Assembly (NCBI GenBank): GCA_902779705.1
Contig: CACZCR010000003.1
Span: 248,001-312,000 of the forward strand
DNA from: an uncultured Bacteroidales bacterium
GTDB taxonomy: Bacteria > Bacteroidota > Bacteroidia > Bacteroidales > Paludibacteraceae
Direction: 5' to 3'
Length of the DNA stretch: 64,000 bases
The notes under the pieces are model-generated. The model had not been told where the DNA came from and made no database searches. It saw only the letters and a program-made list of their open reading frames with translations. Positions 52,863 through 61,716 of this stretch are shown one piece after another. Made by a program: the position numbers and the translations under genes. Positions within the stretch are counted from its first letter, which is position 1, and each line of letters begins with the position of its first letter.

Positions 52863-52894
52863 CAAAGATAGTCATTATTTTGCATATATGCAAA
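52863..52894 (-). promoter_or_regulatory. Promoter of the thioredoxin-like gene
   Basis: Minus strand: -33 TTTG (52891-52894) extended as TTTGCATATATGCAAA, 20 nt, -7 TATCTTTG (52863-52870). Confidence 0.85.
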
Positions 52895-52951
52895 TTATTC
52901 TGCAATTTTTATGCCAATCGCCCCTTTTTCAACACCTTCCTACCAAATCCC

Positions 52952-53029
52952 CTACCGAATCCGCCTCCCACACACATCCCACATCGCTCTCCTCTACCGA
53001 ATCCGCCTCCCACACACATCCCACATCGC
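52952..53029. repeat. 36-bp direct duplication (period 42 bp) of a gene 3' end
   Basis: The 36 bp at 52994-53029, which encode the last residues MWDVCGRRIR and the stop of the secreted protein, recur exactly at 52952-52987, beyond the stop codon. The duplicate has its own copy of the stop. Confidence 0.9.
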
Positions 53030-54958
53030 ATCGTCACGCACAATCACTACACCCTCACCCGGCAACATCTTCCGCCCATACGTCTGCCTTGCATCAACTC
53101 CCACACCGTCTAACCCTGTCGCTGTCGCACCGGCCGGCGCAACAACGATCGAAAAACGACTATCGTAGACACCTTCCTCCAAATGAACAGCATAAGACCC
53201 CCTGCTCAAGTTCGTACACGCCCCCGTCAAACTGTCCGTCAAAATCACATCCACGTCTTGACCCCCTCCGAAGAGAGCTAGACTATAATCGCCTTTTGTC
53301 GCTATCGTCATACCGACCGGAATAGTTATTGAGGAAGAATCTGACGGTAAACAATTGGCCGCCAATCGCTCATGCCTAATCTTTGTATAAAGGTTAGCTC
53401 GCTGATCATTTAATTCCTTGATCAAATCGTATCCCCAATTAAAGTCGGCAGTAACTCGTGCATTGTCTGTTATGCAGATATATGTTCGGTCGCTTGCCCC
53501 ATTATCATTGGTTAACTCCAGTCTTAATTCGCGGATTTTGTACTCTTGTGCATCGTAGTTTGCAGGTGCATATAGAGGCTTGGTAATGTCGGTCCAAACG
53601 ATGGCATTTCCGTTTTGTATGAGATAGGCGTGCGTAGGCAAGAATGTATAGCCATTACCTGATACAACATTGAGTGAGTTGTCTGCAGGATTCCACTCGT
53701 ATAGGTAGGGAATGCCGTCATCCTCCCGAGTGTAAGTATCAAAGCCCGGCATTCCAATACAGCGCCAATAACTATCCTTAATGCGTCGATCTGCTTCGTC
53801 GCCCATCGTAGCAGAAAGATCGATTGTACAGCGGTACGACTCCCCCAGCGCGGGAATAGTCTCGTTAGCAGTAGTGATAGCCGATATGCTGGTTGTGGCA
53901 GGAAAATATAGAGTGGCAATATCTCGATGCTGCCACACTTCCTCATTGTCCGCAGCCATTTGTATTGCATTTAGTTGCAGCAAGTAGCCTTGACCGGCGT
54001 GTAGCACAGAGTCAGTATCATCTATCATTACCCAATTGCTTTCGCGTTCGGCAAAGAAACCCTCTTCTGCACGCCCTTTGCCATCATAGTAGCATATGCG
54101 CCAGTGCGTACCCACTGTGCCGATGCCATATATATCTGCCACCTGTACATCAAAAGGAAATGAAATGAAGTAGTTATATCGCTCGTATGAACTCAAATTG
54201 TTGTTATTAAGTGTGCTGCGGCTGAAACGCATTGCACCATAGGCTTTGCCTGCATCTGCTGTAATATCCGTACGTTCACCACTACCTTGTGCATCGCGCA
54301 TTAATACCACATCAGCATCAGACGGATGTAGAACAATAGGGTATACATAATAACTATCTAATACTCCGCCACATAGATAGCCGGAATGCAGAGATACTTT
54401 GATGTAATAGGTACCGGCAGCACTGGGTGTAGTGCACGTTACAGCGTTTGCACCTGCAAGTGGCGCGCGGTTAAATGTGATGTCATCCATATCGTGTGCA
54501 CACTCGAAATCGGTATACATTCCCCAACACACATACACGTTGCCATCCGGTACAGATGATATAGTCGGCACAACAGTTATTTCATTGCCTGCCTGAATAG
54601 CGGAAGGGCTATAGCTAAGTGCTGTAACATTGGCTTGAATTGCCACACTAAAAAGAAGCGTCAGGGCAGTAAGTTTATTTTTTTTCCGCCGGAACATGAT
54701 CCATAAACAACATAAAGCCGAATAGATAGCTAGTGGCCATGGTTCACCGATGGGCGCGTTCTTGCTAAGAGTAGTGCCTCCAACATCAGGTGTGCTGGCC
54801 CATCCTTCAGAACTGGAGTATATTTTTACCCGTCGCGTAGATTCTTGTGATGCCATAGTGCCAATTTCTGTATATTCGGAAGGCAATTTGTTATTGAAAG
54901 GTTCATACACCCTGCCGTTGTGTGCATCGCCGGTGTAATAAGAAGTTTGATTGTACAT
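52994..54958 (-). CDS. Secreted protein with putative T9SS tail and possible N-terminal fusion
   Basis: 654 residues from the ATG at 54958. The first 87 residues end in a hydrophobic stretch (APIGEPWPLAIYSALCCLWI). An internal ATG at 54697 then begins a textbook signal peptide (MFRRKKNKLTALTLLFSVAI then QANVTA), so translation of the secreted part may start there. The body is Ser/Thr/Asp-rich with strands and no known catalytic motif. The end GVVIVRDDAMWDVCGRRIR resembles the other two putative T9SS tails. Function unknown; probably surface-exposed. Confidence 0.65.
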   Translation of the reverse strand: MYNQTSYYTGDAHNGRVYEPFNNKLPSEYTEIGTMASQESTRRVKIYSSSEGWASTPDVGGTTLSKNAPIGEPWPLAIYSALCCLWIMFRRKKNKLTALTLLFSVAIQANVTALSYSPSAIQAGNEITVVPTISSVPDGNVYVCWGMYTDFECAHDMDDITFNRAPLAGANAVTCTTPSAAGTYYIKVSLHSGYLCGGVLDSYYVYPIVLHPSDADVVLMRDAQGSGERTDITADAGKAYGAMRFSRSTLNNNNLSSYERYNYFISFPFDVQVADIYGIGTVGTHWRICYYDGKGRAEEGFFAERESNWVMIDDTDSVLHAGQGYLLQLNAIQMAADNEEVWQHRDIATLYFPATTSISAITTANETIPALGESYRCTIDLSATMGDEADRRIKDSYWRCIGMPGFDTYTREDDGIPYLYEWNPADNSLNVVSGNGYTFLPTHAYLIQNGNAIVWTDITKPLYAPANYDAQEYKIRELRLELTNDNGASDRTYICITDNARVTADFNWGYDLIKELNDQRANLYTKIRHERLAANCLPSDSSSITIPVGMTIATKGDYSLALFGGGQDVDVILTDSLTGACTNLSRGSYAVHLEEGVYDSRFSIVVAPAGATATGLDGVGVDARQTYGRKMLPGEGVVIVRDDAMWDVCGRRIR

Positions 54959-55003
54959 TGTATGTTTTTTATTAATGATTAAATTTTTTCTGCTAAACGA
55001 AGG

Positions 55004-55035
55004 CAAAGGTACTAATAAATTTTCAATTACGCAAG
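55004..55035 (-). promoter_or_regulatory. Promoter of the secreted T9SS-type protein gene
   Basis: Minus strand: -33 CTTG (55032-55035) extended as CTTGCGTAATTG, 20 nt, -7 TACCTTTG (55004-55011). It places transcription start near 54998, upstream of the ATG at 54958. Confidence 0.8.
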
Positions 55036-55050
55036 AATTTATACAATAAA

Positions 55051-55082
55051 TTTGCACATATGCATTTTTTTTACTAACTTTG
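55051..55082 (+). promoter_or_regulatory. Promoter of the SurA-like gene
   Basis: -33 TTTG (55051-55054) extended as TTTGCACATATGCA, 20 nt, -7 TAACTTTG (55075-55082) followed by CAGCC. Confidence 0.85.
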
Positions 55083-55108
55083 CAGCCGATTTGTAATTTA
55101 GGAATGCT

Positions 55109-56467
55109 ATGACTATATTTCGCAAAATACTATTGACTATATGCGCACTCATTACCAGCGCATACATGACCGCACAAAACAACATCATCGACGAGGTTAT
55201 CTGGATCGTCGGAGACGAGGCTATTCTACGCAGCGAAGTCGAGGAAGAAAGATTGCGCGCCGAATATGAAGGACAAGAACTCAAAGGGGACCCGTATTGC
55301 ATCATCCCAGAACAAATGGCTATCCAAAAACTCTTCCTACACCAGGCTGAACTCGATTCTATCACCGTCAACGAATCAACCGTCAGCCACCAGGTCGACA
55401 TGAGACTCAACTACTACATCTCACAAATCGGATCTAAAGAGAAAATGGAAGAGTACTTCCGCAAAACCAGCTCCGAAATCAGAGAAGAAATGATGACCGC
55501 CGTACGAAACCAAATGATCATCCAACAAATGCAATCCAAACTCACGGAGAACATCAAACCTACTCCGGCAGAAATCCGCCGATACTATAAAACCCTGCCC
55601 GAAGATAGCCTGCCGATGATGCCGGCACAAGTGGAAGTGCAAATCATCAGCTTCGAACCACTCGTCCCCGCCGAAGAAACCGAACGCATCAAAGCACGAC
55701 TCCGCGAGTTTACCGAACGCGTCACATCAGGAAGCGCACAATTCTCTATGCTCGCACGTATGTACTCCGAAGACACCGAAAGCGCTAAACGAGGAGGCGA
55801 ACTCGGATTCGTCGGACGTGGACAACTCGTCGACGAATTCGCCGAAGCTGCCTTCGCTCTCAATGACCCCAAGAAAGTGTCACGCATCGTTCATACAGAG
55901 TACGGATACCATATCATCCAACTCATCGAGAAAAAAGGCGACCGCATCAACTGCCGACATATCTTGCTACGACCACGTATATCCGACGAAGACAAATCAC
56001 GCTCGCTACAACGACTCGACTCTATCAAACAACTGATCGACACCGGAGCACTCGATTTCAACCGAGCCGTCATGCTCTATTCGCAAGACAAGAACACTGC
56101 CATGAATGCAGGCGTCATGATCAACCCTAACACCGGCTCCTCAGCCTTCGAATATAAGGATCTGGCACCCGAAATAGCCAAACTCGTCTACACTATGCAC
56201 GAAGGAGAAATCTCCGAACCTTTCACGATGATGGACGAGACCAAAAACCGAGAGGTCTGCGCCATCGTACGGGTCAAGAAAAAGACAGATGTACACCGAG
56301 CTAACCTCGAAGACGACTTCCAAACGATCCGCTCCATGCTCGAGCAAAAACTCTCTGCCGAATTCATACAACAGTGGATAGAAAAGAAACAACGCTCCAC
56401 TTTCGTCCAAATAGACCCTAAATGGTCCGGATGTGACTTCCAATACCCGGGCTGGATACACGACTAA
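55109..56467 (+). CDS. SurA-like periplasmic peptidyl-prolyl isomerase
   Basis: 452 residues with signal peptide (MTIFRKILLTICALITSAYM then TAQ). An N-terminal SurA-type chaperone region follows (IIDEVIWIVGDEAILRSEVE). Two parvulin (PPIC) domains come next: one around MMPAQVEVQIISFEPL...AQFSMLARMYSEDTESAKRG, a second around INCRHILLRPRISDEDKSRS. GGELGFVGRGQLVDEFAEAA is the classic rotamase motif. It probably helps outer-membrane proteins fold. The OstA-like gene behind it fits envelope assembly. Confidence 0.93.
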   Translation: MTIFRKILLTICALITSAYMTAQNNIIDEVIWIVGDEAILRSEVEEERLRAEYEGQELKGDPYCIIPEQMAIQKLFLHQAELDSITVNESTVSHQVDMRLNYYISQIGSKEKMEEYFRKTSSEIREEMMTAVRNQMIIQQMQSKLTENIKPTPAEIRRYYKTLPEDSLPMMPAQVEVQIISFEPLVPAEETERIKARLREFTERVTSGSAQFSMLARMYSEDTESAKRGGELGFVGRGQLVDEFAEAAFALNDPKKVSRIVHTEYGYHIIQLIEKKGDRINCRHILLRPRISDEDKSRSLQRLDSIKQLIDTGALDFNRAVMLYSQDKNTAMNAGVMINPNTGSSAFEYKDLAPEIAKLVYTMHEGEISEPFTMMDETKNREVCAIVRVKKKTDVHRANLEDDFQTIRSMLEQKLSAEFIQQWIEKKQRSTFVQIDPKWSGCDFQYPGWIHD

Positions 56468-56560
56468 CAAGACCCACTAACAAGACCCACTAACACCCAT
56501 CACTAACACCCACCACTAACATCCACCACTAACACCCACCACTAACACCCACCGGCTCCA
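56468..56560. repeat. 13-bp tandem repeat (CACTAACACCCAC type)
   Basis: About seven units (cactaacaagacc twice, cactaacacccat, cactaacacccac, cactaacatccac, cactaacacccac twice) fill the gap between the SurA-like stop and the OstA-like ATG. Confidence 0.9.
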
Positions 56561-56565
56561 CTAAC

Positions 56566-58155
56566 ATGCGCTTGCGGCTTATTCACATACTCCTCCTTCT
56601 CTGGTTGCTAGGCTGTCCCGCCTCTGCCTTCGCTCAGAAGACTATTCGTCTGCTCCACTCAGACAGCCTCAACTATGACCAAAGCCGTAACAACGCCGCC
56701 AAAATCCTTCGAGGCAACGTCGTCTTCAAACACGACGACGCAATCCTCTACTGCGACAGCGCCTACTTCTACGAATCAGCCAACTCCCTCGATGCATACG
56801 GACACGTACGTATGCTACAAGGAGACAGCATCTTCGTCTACGGCGAAATCCTCTTCTACAACGGCAACACACGCATTGCCGAACTCAAACACCATGTCCG
56901 CATGGTACACCAGTCCTACACCCTCACACAACTGGCTGCCGACAGCGTCACCTATAACCGCAACCAAGGCGTCGCCTATTTCACACGAGGAGGTGTCATC
57001 AAAGATGAGGTCAACACCCTGCGTGCTACACGAGGACAATACACCCCTAACACACACCAGTCTATCTTCTACGACAACATCCACCTCACACATCCTAAGT
57101 TTATCCTCGAGGCCGATACACTCCACTACAACACCTCCAGCCACATCGCCCAACTACAGGGACCAACGAACATCGACTACGAAGCCGAAACACATATATT
57201 CAGCACCCGAGGATGGTATAACACCCAAACCGAACAATCCATGCTACTCGACCGCTCGATTGTCACCCACCAAACCGGACAGACAATGACCGGAGACACC
57301 ATCTTCTACGACAAACGCAACAAGTTCGGACGACTCTTTGGACAAATGCACCTCACCGACTCCGCACAACAAAAAACACTCTACGGCAACTACGGCGAGA
57401 TGTGGGAGAAAGACAAACGGGGATATGCCACCAAACAAGCACTACTCGTCGACTGGTCAGACTCCATCTGGACCTATATGCACGGCGACACCCTCCGCAC
57501 CGAAGACATCCCCTACCAAGACACTGTCACCAATTGGGTGCGCGGATACCGCAACGTCCGCATCTATCGAACCGACGCACAAGCTGTTTGCGACTCTGCC
57601 AGCTGGATGGAAGCGGATAGCATCCTGCGACTCTATTACGATCCCGTTAGCTGGCAAGACGACATGCAGTTCTCGGCCGATAGCGTACAGATCTACATCG
57701 AAAACGGAACCGTCGCCCGTATATGCGGACAAGGCAATGCTTTTGCGGTACAACATGAGGTCAAAGACTATTACAACCAATGCGCCGGAAAAGAAATGAC
57801 CGCCTATATCGAAGACGACACCTTGCGACGCGTCGATATCAACGCCAATGCCCAAACCATCTTCTTCCCCAAAGAAGACGACGGATCCTATGTGGGCATG
57901 AACGTCACTGAGTCCAACTTCATCAAAGTCTTTTTTGAACATAAAGAAGTGGATCACTCCGTCTTCACCAGTCAGTCCAAGTGTACGCTCTACCCCATGA
58001 ACAAAATCCCTGGCGGTAAAGACCGACTGTCGGCATTCTTCTGGGCAGCCAATGAGCGTCCACGAAAACCCGGAGCCGTTCTCAAACATCCCAAACGCAC
58101 CAAACGACCCGTAGGTACCGTCAGCGCCTCCGCACCCGAAGAAGACAGCAAATAA
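56566..58155 (+). CDS. OstA/LptA-like protein
   Basis: 529 residues with signal peptide (MRLRLIHILLLLWLLGCPAS then AFA). Repeated OstA-type strands follow: RNNAAKILRGNVVFKHDDAI then LYCDSAYFYESANSLDAYGH, FVYGEILFYNGNTRIAEL, ILEADTLHYNTSSHIAQL. These match the OstA-like family that in proteobacteria carries LPS across the periplasm (LptA) or forms LptD's N-domain. The C-terminal 70 residues are basic and unstructured. A role in LPS transport is inferred. Confidence 0.88.
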   Translation: MRLRLIHILLLLWLLGCPASAFAQKTIRLLHSDSLNYDQSRNNAAKILRGNVVFKHDDAILYCDSAYFYESANSLDAYGHVRMLQGDSIFVYGEILFYNGNTRIAELKHHVRMVHQSYTLTQLAADSVTYNRNQGVAYFTRGGVIKDEVNTLRATRGQYTPNTHQSIFYDNIHLTHPKFILEADTLHYNTSSHIAQLQGPTNIDYEAETHIFSTRGWYNTQTEQSMLLDRSIVTHQTGQTMTGDTIFYDKRNKFGRLFGQMHLTDSAQQKTLYGNYGEMWEKDKRGYATKQALLVDWSDSIWTYMHGDTLRTEDIPYQDTVTNWVRGYRNVRIYRTDAQAVCDSASWMEADSILRLYYDPVSWQDDMQFSADSVQIYIENGTVARICGQGNAFAVQHEVKDYYNQCAGKEMTAYIEDDTLRRVDINANAQTIFFPKEDDGSYVGMNVTESNFIKVFFEHKEVDHSVFTSQSKCTLYPMNKIPGGKDRLSAFFWAANERPRKPGAVLKHPKRTKRPVGTVSASAPEEDSK

Positions 58156-58157
58156 AT

Positions 58158-58198
58158 CATTACAACAATACAACAATAAATCATTACAACAATAAATC
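58158..58198. repeat. ATCATTACAACAATA-type tandem repeat
   Basis: atcattacaacaat, acaacaataa, atcattacaacaat, aaatc fill the 43-bp junction right up to the ATG of the beta-barrel gene at 58199. Confidence 0.82.
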
Positions 58199-58939
58199 AT
58201 GAAACGTATATTTTTCACCCTCACCCTCTGCCTCGGCATACTTACCGCCATGGCAGCAGACATGCCCAAACAAGGCTTTGGTTTTCAAATTGGCTACGCA
58301 CAGCCTACCTTGCGTTTGAACTCTGATAATACCCTCTATCCCAGAGACTCGCTCATCAACATCACCCAACTCCATGGTCTCAAAGTTGGTGTAGTCTATG
58401 ACTGCAGCTATTGGAAAGGACTTGGCTCATCCATCGGTATAAACTACACCTTTGCTGCCAAAACAACCGGATGGCAACCCGCCGGCACTCTCACTCGCTA
58501 CCCCGAATACCGCCACTCGTATATGTATCACCAAGTGGAGGCTTTTGTCGATTGGCAGTACAAGTTCGAGATCGCCAAAGAGACCTATCTTATGCTCTAT
58601 ACCGGGCCGACTATCCAATGTGGAATAGCGCTGTACGACAAGAAAGAGACGCGTGAAGACATCACAGGTCTTAACCTCCACGCAGAAAGCACCCGAAACC
58701 GCTACACCGACGATGACCCCAACTATATCCTCCGTCGTGTCAACGTGACATGGGGAGTAGGCGCCGGCTTCCAATACAAACGCTACTTCATCCGCGGCGG
58801 ATACGACTTCGGTATCATCAACCCATACAAGAACGATTACTACACCAACTCTATTACTGGAGAAAGAATGGATCGATATACCCGTGGTCGTTTTGACCAA
58901 TGGGAAATTAAAATTGGAGCATACCTCTTATATCAATGA
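58199..58939 (+). CDS. Outer-membrane beta-barrel protein
   Basis: 246 residues. The signal peptide is MKRIFFTLTLCLGILTAMAA. Amphipathic strands follow with aromatic girdle residues (GFGFQIGYAQPTLRL, LGSSIGINYTFAAKTT, WGVGAGFQYKRYFIRGGYDF) and a final strand WEIKIGAYLLYQ. It resembles the porin-like/PorT-like small barrels common in Bacteroidetes; a specific function cannot be given. Its stop overlaps the dnaG start (ATGA). Confidence 0.82.
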   Translation: MKRIFFTLTLCLGILTAMAADMPKQGFGFQIGYAQPTLRLNSDNTLYPRDSLINITQLHGLKVGVVYDCSYWKGLGSSIGINYTFAAKTTGWQPAGTLTRYPEYRHSYMYHQVEAFVDWQYKFEIAKETYLMLYTGPTIQCGIALYDKKETREDITGLNLHAESTRNRYTDDDPNYILRRVNVTWGVGAGFQYKRYFIRGGYDFGIINPYKNDYYTNSITGERMDRYTRGRFDQWEIKIGAYLLYQ

Positions 58940-60942
58940 TTCCACGCGAGACGATTGATAGGATCTACGAAGCCGCCAAGATAGAAGATATCGTTAGCGA
59001 CTATGTCAAACTGCACCGCCGAGGCGCCAACTTGATCGGACTGTGCCCGTTCCATAACGAGAAAACGGGCTCGTTCACCGTCAGTCCCTCCAAAGGTATA
59101 TACAAGTGCTTCGGCTGCGGAGCAAGCGGACATGCTGTCAAGTTCGTCCAAGAAATAGAACAATGCTCCTACACCGAAGCTCTCAAACAAGTAGCTAAAC
59201 GATACCATATTCAGGTCGAAGACCGCCAACTCACAGCCGAAGAACAACAACGACAAGATGACCGAGAGTCAATGTTCGTCATCAACGACTTCGCCAACCA
59301 ATGGTTCCAACGCCAACTATGGGAAACCGAAGAAGGACAAGCTGTCGGACTCGGATACTTCCGCGAACGGGGACTGCGCGATGATATAATCCGTAAGTTT
59401 CAACTCGGATACTCGCCGGAGAAAGGGAACCCGCTCGCCAAAGAACTACTCAAGCAGGGATACAAAAAACAATTTATCCTTAATGACGTCGACACCAAAA
59501 TAGGTACCGGTATATGCGGACATAGCCAACAAGACGACCGACTATATGACCGCTTCCGAGATCGCGTCATCTTCCCTATCCACTCTGTCAGCGGCAAAAC
59601 AGTAGGCTTTGCGGGACGTATACTCAAAAAGAAAGACAACGTCGGTAAATACGTCAACTCGCCCGATTCAATCATCTACTCCAAAACACGCGAACTGTAT
59701 GGCATATTCATTGCCAAACAAGCAATCTCGCGTGCTGATCTATGCTACCTCGTAGAGGGACAGATGGACGTCATATCAATGCATCAAGCAGGCATAGAAA
59801 ACGTCGTGGCCAGCGGAGGAACAGCCCTCACCAAGCCACAGATACTGCTCATCAAACGGTTCACGTCCAACATCACCGTCCTCTACGATGGTGATGCCGC
59901 CGGAATACATGCAGCTCTTAGGGGTATAGACATGTTCCTTGCCGAAGGCTTCCATGTGCAAGTGGTCCTGCTGCCTGACGGAGAAGATCCGGATAGTTTT
60001 GCACGCTCGCACAATGCCTCCGAACTGATTGACTATATCGAGCAACACAAAACGGATTTTATCCGCTTCAAAGTGGACTTACTCAAATCACAAGCAGCCA
60101 ACGATCCGCAATCTAGAGCCAACCTCATCAAGGACATCACGGTCTCCATAGCCCAGATACCTGATCGCATCACACGACAAGTCTATATCAGCGACACTGC
60201 CGCGCGAATGCACATCAAAGAGTTTCTGCTTCTTGATGAGGTGCGCAAATTGCGTAGAGAAATGTATGCCAAAGACAAGCCCGCAGCAGAAACGCCGGCT
60301 GCCACGCAAACGACAGAACAACCTAACGAGCAGGCAGTCCTTACACCACCTGTCGGCAATCAGCCGCTCAACAATGCCCTTCTTGCTACATACCGCAATT
60401 TGCTGCAAGTCATTATTCGATATGGAGAGAAACCCTTATACCAACTCCAAGATGGCAGTATCTGTTCTGTAGGCAATTATATCCTTCAGGAACTACAGAA
60501 TGATAGCGTTACAGCTCCTACACCGCTATATCAAAAGATCATAGATGAGTTCATCGCTCACCAGCACGACGAGGGGTTTGAAGCATCAAACTACTTTAAA
60601 TTCCACCCTGACAGCGAGATCAGCGCCTTGGCGATCGACCTCATCGCTGATAAATATCAACTCAGCACTATTTATAGCAAACAGTCTATCTCGGAGAATG
60701 TGAAACGTGAGGTCAAAATGCCAACAGACGAAGATCATCTGCCTGCATTAATCACCAAACTATTGCTTGAACTAAAACTCTCTCTGATCGATCAACGTAT
60801 CGAGCAAATGGCTGCAGCTATCAAACAAGCACAAGACTCAAATGACTGGGAACGACAACGAATACTGCTCGCAGAACAGCCAAACCTGTTAGATATACGA
60901 AATCAAATCTGCCGTCAACTCGGACAACGTGTCATTATATAA
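58936..60942 (+). CDS. dnaG: DNA primase
   Basis: 668 residues. The N-terminal zinc-binding domain has CPFHNEKTGSFTVSPSKGIY then KCFGCGASGHAVKFV (CHC2 type). The RNA-polymerase core has VIFPIHSVSGKTVGFAGRIL and the TOPRIM domain with LVEGQMDVISMHQAG and ITVLYDGDAAGIHAALRG (acidic metal ligands). The C-terminal region would contact the helicase DnaB. It makes RNA primers for replication. Start overlaps the barrel gene by 4 bp. Confidence 0.97.
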   Translation: MIPRETIDRIYEAAKIEDIVSDYVKLHRRGANLIGLCPFHNEKTGSFTVSPSKGIYKCFGCGASGHAVKFVQEIEQCSYTEALKQVAKRYHIQVEDRQLTAEEQQRQDDRESMFVINDFANQWFQRQLWETEEGQAVGLGYFRERGLRDDIIRKFQLGYSPEKGNPLAKELLKQGYKKQFILNDVDTKIGTGICGHSQQDDRLYDRFRDRVIFPIHSVSGKTVGFAGRILKKKDNVGKYVNSPDSIIYSKTRELYGIFIAKQAISRADLCYLVEGQMDVISMHQAGIENVVASGGTALTKPQILLIKRFTSNITVLYDGDAAGIHAALRGIDMFLAEGFHVQVVLLPDGEDPDSFARSHNASELIDYIEQHKTDFIRFKVDLLKSQAANDPQSRANLIKDITVSIAQIPDRITRQVYISDTAARMHIKEFLLLDEVRKLRREMYAKDKPAAETPAATQTTEQPNEQAVLTPPVGNQPLNNALLATYRNLLQVIIRYGEKPLYQLQDGSICSVGNYILQELQNDSVTAPTPLYQKIIDEFIAHQHDEGFEASNYFKFHPDSEISALAIDLIADKYQLSTIYSKQSISENVKREVKMPTDEDHLPALITKLLLELKLSLIDQRIEQMAAAIKQAQDSNDWERQRILLAEQPNLLDIRNQICRQLGQRVII

Positions 60943-60948
60943 AACAAC

Positions 60949-61716
60949 ATGCTATTCAACCAAATCGCATATGGAACTATCCACTCGCGACGATTAGGAA
61001 CGAGCCTAGGCCTGGAAATTATGCCGCTGGATCATAAACTGTGCACATTCAACTGCGTCTATTGTGAATGCGGTTGGAACACACCCGTGTCACACCCCGT
61101 TCTCCCTACACGCCAAGAAGTACACGACGCCCTCCAGACCAAGCTGGCAGACATGAAACGCCATAACGAGCCCTTGGACGTTATCACTTTTTCCGGTAAT
61201 GGAGAACCCACCCTCCATCCTGATTTCAAAGCCATCATCGAGGACACTTGCACCCTACGAGATCAGTACTACCCGGCTGTCAAAGTGTCGGTTCTCTCCA
61301 ACGCTACCCAACTCGGCAGAACCGATGTCGTACAAGCACTACGCCTATGCGACAAGCGAATACTCAAACTCGATGCTGCCACCGACACCATGATGCGACG
61401 CATCGACCTGCCGGTTAACCCACAACTCACTGTAGAGACTATTCTCCGATGGCTTGAGCAGTTTGACGGCGATTTTATCCTACAGACATGCTTCCTGCGT
61501 GGCGAGCACAACGGTCTGCCTATAGACAACACCACTCCCAATGAACTGCAAGCTTGGTATGCCGCAGTAGATCGTGTACATCCCAAACAGATCATGATCT
61601 ATGTCATCGACCGAAAAACACCCGAAGAGCACTTGGAGAAGATTGCACCCCAGACAATGCATGCTATAGCTCAACCACTACAACAAAAAGGATACGACGT
61701 CATTATATCATGCTGA
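60949..61716 (+). CDS. Radical SAM protein
   Basis: 255 residues. The cluster motif is KLCTFNCVYCECGW (Cys-x3-Cys-x2-Cys), followed by the SAM-contact strand VITFSGNGEPTLHPDF and the barrel. The opening GTIHSRRLGTSLGLEIMP resembles a group of stand-alone radical SAM proteins near archaeal/bacterial tRNA wybutosine-like enzymes. The reaction is unknown. It lies 6 bp after dnaG and overlaps the next glycosyltransferase by 7 bp. Confidence 0.88.
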   Translation: MLFNQIAYGTIHSRRLGTSLGLEIMPLDHKLCTFNCVYCECGWNTPVSHPVLPTRQEVHDALQTKLADMKRHNEPLDVITFSGNGEPTLHPDFKAIIEDTCTLRDQYYPAVKVSVLSNATQLGRTDVVQALRLCDKRILKLDAATDTMMRRIDLPVNPQLTVETILRWLEQFDGDFILQTCFLRGEHNGLPIDNTTPNELQAWYAAVDRVHPKQIMIYVIDRKTPEEHLEKIAPQTMHAIAQPLQQKGYDVIISC

